From the NCBI GenBank assembly GCA_946699065.1, contig CAMPDV010000147.1, forward strand, positions 310,001-374,000: 64,000 nucleotides of DNA. Reading direction: 5' to 3'. Positions 60,851 through 64,000 of this stretch are shown piece after piece. Source of the DNA: Loxodes magnus (Eukaryota; Ciliophora; Karyorelictea; Loxodida; Loxodidae). A program made the position numbers and the translations under genes. Positions within the stretch are counted from its first letter, which is position 1. Each line of letters starts with the position of its first letter. The notes under the pieces were generated by a model. It was not told where the DNA came from. It was given only the letters and a program-made list of their open reading frames with translations, and ran no database searches.

Positions 60851-61261
60851 TTAACTAATTAATATAGTTTTCTAAATTATCAGCAAAGAAATTACGAAGT
60901 TTATCGTTAAAATTTATTTAATTCCTCATTTAGAAAAAAAAATTCTTTTAATAAGACATCGATCTCTAATTTCTGCTGATTTTGAAAATTTTTTTTCGCT
61001 TGCGGCTTTTTCTAGTTTTAATAAAAAAATGTATGTGTTTTTGAGTTTTCTGACTGCAGAATATGAAGAGTTTTATTTGTCTAAATCAAACTAATATAGT
61101 TATATTAATCAAATTATTTATTTAAACTTAATTAATAAGTTAAAAATATTAAAAAATTGCTATAATTGAAAGAAAAAGGTTAAAAGTTTTAAATCTTCTA
61201 AGTAAAGTTATAAAATTAGGATATCTAAATTTAAATTGACTTTGAATTTTATTATATTATA
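60851..61261. other. AT-rich spacer
   Basis: Nothing supported. Confidence 0.5.
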
Positions 61262-61640
61262 CATTTTTAAATAGGGTGGAAAGCCCTTTCCTTCGGATGC
61301 TGCTTGGAGGCCCAGCAAGGCAACAAAAAAATTAGCGCGGACGGAGGATAAATCGAAGAAAGAGAAACAAATAACAAGAGAAGAAAGATGCGACAAACTG
61401 GAGAACTCTGAATGCCAGGAGAAAACCTTCTTCATCATAGGTCGGAGAAATGTACCCGTAATCGCATATTGCATCCTATGTTTTGGAAGGAAAAATTAAA
61501 GGGACGTACTACAGGAAGAAAATACAAGAATAGAAAGACCCATAAAATTTTATTTTTCGACATTAAATAAATTAATTTAAAGAGCTGCGCACCAACGAGA
61601 GTGCTACGCGCTCTATAATCCAATTTATTTATTTATTATA
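61262..61640 (+). mobile_element. Short hairpin-tailed retroelement, family B copy 2
   Basis: Plus-strand. A single frame spans it: GWKALSFGCCLEAQQGN, then GEL-W-MPGENLLHHRSEKC with TGA as Trp, then HPMFWKEKLKGRTTG, running into the hairpin at 61582-61613 and the (TTTA)n tail. The hairpin is identical to those of family C at 21.7 and 62.1 kb. The segment LHHRSEKCTRNRI aligns with the repeated module of family C, so B and C share ancestry. Confidence 0.75.
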
Positions 61641-61649
61641 TATATTTTT

Positions 61650-62165
61650 TAAAACCGCCATAGTTGTTCGAAGGTGAACAACAAGGTCATCTTCATCAGA
61701 GGTTGGGGAAGTTAAGTACCCATAATCGACTTTATGTCTTCCTCTGCTTTGGTTTGACCTCGAGACATAAGATTCTTAGACCTTCGACACTGGATTGGCT
61801 TGACTTAGTTTAGCTTAGTTTAGTTTTAATTCTGGAACGAAAAAGAAATAATATTGCGAGCTTCATCAGAGGTGGGGATTTTAAGTACCCATAATTGACA
61901 CATGTCGTCCTCTGCTTTGGTGATGCAATGAGACGCAACCCTGCCATGTCCTTGAATCTCCAGCAAGTATTAAAGATACGAGTATTCTAAAATTATATCA
62001 GTATTGAACATTTTTATCAGTACTGAATAATTATACCAGTATTGAACAAGGTTTATCAGTATCTGATAATTTTATCAGTAACAAACATTCTTGTCAGTAT
62101 GAAACATTTTTTTTTTGAGCTGCGCACCAACGAGAGTGCTACGCGCTCTATAATAAAATTTATTT
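61650..62165 (+). mobile_element. Short hairpin-tailed retroelement, family C copy 2
   Basis: Plus-strand, about 10 bases after family B in the same orientation. The body contains two versions of one module (CATCAGAGGTTGGGGAAGTT... and CATCAGAGGTGGGGATTTT..., each followed by CCTCTGCTTTGGT). Degenerate repeats around TATCAGTATTGAACATTT (61995-62105) follow, then the hairpin at 62117-62148 and a TTTATTTA tail. It matches 21.66-22.19 kb across its length. Confidence 0.8.
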
Positions 62166-64000
62166 ATTATACTAAATTTAATATTTAACTTAAATTTATA
62201 TATAAATAGATAATCATCTTATAGATAAATTTTAGTAAATAAATAAAATGATTCAGGAGCATCTATTAATTCAATTAAAGCTTTATTTTTTTAATTATCT
62301 GGGAATCCGGGAGTTTATCAAAATAGTTTTCATATGAAAACTTGGATTAGGAAAAGTAAGGCAGGAGATTTTGATAATCTTCTTGATTCAAAAATATTAA
62401 TTTTTTTCTAATAATTAGACATTCTCCTATTTTAAAATCTTTTTCAGCAATCTCCAAAAAAAATAAACATAATAGAATCAGCACTGGAGGATTTTTTTGA
62501 GATTTCACTAAATTAAAAAAAAAATTGTCATTAATATCAGATGATGTTTAATAATAGAAATTAAGAACTTATTCTTAGAGTAAAGTATAAGAATTTTAAA
62601 TGAAATTTTAAAGATTCTGACATCGTACAAATATTGATAAATTAAGTTCTTTATTTTGCAATTCTGGAGAATCATATTCATAAGACGATTATGTTTCTCC
62701 TTTTGAATATAAATTTTTAAAATGAGAACTAGAAAGCTTTAACGTATTAAATCAATATTTACTCTAATTGAAAAATTTAGATGCGATTAAAGTTATTAAA
62801 ATATTTATATATTTGGCAGATATAATTTAAATTATAACGAGCATGGTAAAATCTAAAATTATGATATTTTAAGAAATAATTTATTTTTAAATTAATAGAC
62901 AATCATTGAAAATAATATGTTTCTGCTGTTTTTGTACCTAAATTATTTTCTTATATGACATGTGTAAATCATATGAAATGAAAAGTAAGTTGTTTGACTT
63001 TAAATAGGTTATTGAATTGAATGAAATATTTTCTGGTAAATCATATTTCATTTTTATGAATATACTTAATCAATGCAAATTGATATTTATATTTTTAAAA
63101 ATAATTGAAATAAGATTTATTTAAACAAGAATAATTGAGTAAACATTTCTGAGGAAATTAAATAATAAAATATATAGCCAATTTACTTTTGAGACTTAGA
63201 TTTTCATAAATTGCTATTTTAGTTTTTTTGCAAATAATTAAAATTATTCTTAATTAATTAAAAGAATTATAGATATTATATAAAATACAGAAAAAAATTA
63301 TTAATAAATGATTTATATGTATAAAAGCTATAAAGGTAAATAATTATTATTGCATAGTAATTATATTTTACATTTATTTTTATAAAGTGTATGATATTAG
63401 GATTTTATATATCTTTATTATTTAGAAAAAGTTTAAAATAGCTAAATAATTTAATTTGAAGACATTTAGTAGCGTATTATAGCAAAATAAAAAACATAGT
63501 CCTTATTATGATTAATTTTTATATAAATTAATTAAAAAAATTATCAATTGCTTTGAAGAAATAGGTAACTTAATACATTTAAAAAATTATGTTCTTTTAT
63601 AAAATTTTAATAGCTATTATCTTTTTTAATTATTTAGATTGAAAAAATAATGAGAATTTGAAGAGTTGAAAATATTATATTCTCTATTTCTAATTATATC
63701 AGATATATTATATTATTATTTTTAACTATTAAATGTTTTTTAGATTTATATTATCTACTTTAAACTTATGTAAAGTTAGAATTCCTTCAATTTTGGAGAA
63801 GAAAATGTAGGCTTTTATAAAATTGTTTTTATGATAACTTCTAAATTTTAGGATAAAATTTTAGTTTTTAGTTAAAGTAATGAATATTCCTTTTTTAATA
63901 ATATCTGAAATATTTTAAAAAATTTAATCACTCTTTTTTCTTGCAATGTACAAGAGAATTATTCTTAGAACTTTAATAATTTGAATTAGAAGAAAAATAT
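62166..64000. other. AT-rich end of window, possible weak coding patch
   Basis: 62.25-62.6 kb has overlapping open frames (SGASINSIKALFFQLSGNPG or MIQEHLLIQLKLYFFNYLG), neither recognised nor decisive. 63.36-64.0 kb is a diverged copy of 27.84-28.7 kb. Nothing else seen. Confidence 0.35.

Noticed and set aside
52605-61623. Paired ORFs reading KLIYLMSKNKILWVSL at 52.6 (plus) and 61.5 kb (minus)
   Set aside because: Antisense shadows of family B elements; the sense strand gives a longer frame ending at the hairpin.

Overview
The window looks like ciliate nuclear DNA. It is extremely AT-rich and has no long standard-code ORF. Read with TAA and TAG as glutamine, however, recognisable eukaryotic proteins appear intact: a Piwi/Argonaute at the left edge, an ARF-like GTPase and a PTC7-type PP2C phosphatase. 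TGA behaves as tryptophan inside several reading frames, most clearly in repeated elements where TGA in one copy aligns with TGG in another. TAA/TAG = Gln with TGA = Trp is the pattern known from karyorelict and Condylostoma-type nuclear codes. I cannot name the species. The gene-poor, transposon-rich layout would fit a germline (micronuclear) or unprocessed genome; that is inference.

Layout. 1-1539 (-): 5' part of a Piwi gene cut by the window edge. 1.8-3.4 kb (+): an unidentified, probably intron-containing gene. 3.5-6.4 kb: three retroelements. 7.7 kb: a broken initiator tRNA. 9.0-9.5 kb (+): ARF-like GTPase. 12.3-13.6 kb (-): an unidentified candidate gene. 16.5-17.7 kb (-): PP2C phosphatase. 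19.1-23.3 kb and 36.7-44.5 kb are two copies of one segmental duplication; the second copy is swollen by at least seven retroelement insertions. 26.4 and 56.7 kb: two initiator tRNA-Met genes inside another duplicated block. 30.1, 45.0 and 48.6 kb: three copies of a gene for a C-terminally anchored membrane protein. 57.5-60.2 kb (-): a decayed LINE reverse transcriptase split by a gag-like element. 60.3-62.2 kb: a cluster of short GC-richer elements.

The most striking content is a large superfamily of short (about 0.3-1 kb), apparently gag-only retroelements. The longer ones (families E and F) encode a basic N-terminus, a coiled coil, a CCHC zinc knuckle and a conserved tail motif of the form G-x-I-Y-[KR]-x-K. 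All end in a hairpin followed by a microsatellite tail: (TTA)n, (AACTTT)n or (TTTA)n. None carries its own reverse transcriptase. Several have target-site duplications of 12-16 bp, which can be read precisely because paralogous empty sites exist in the same window. The 385-bp (AAAT)n tract at 50.2 kb is the expanded tail of one of them. The only reverse transcriptase seen is decayed, so these elements were probably moved in trans by a LINE machinery encoded elsewhere.
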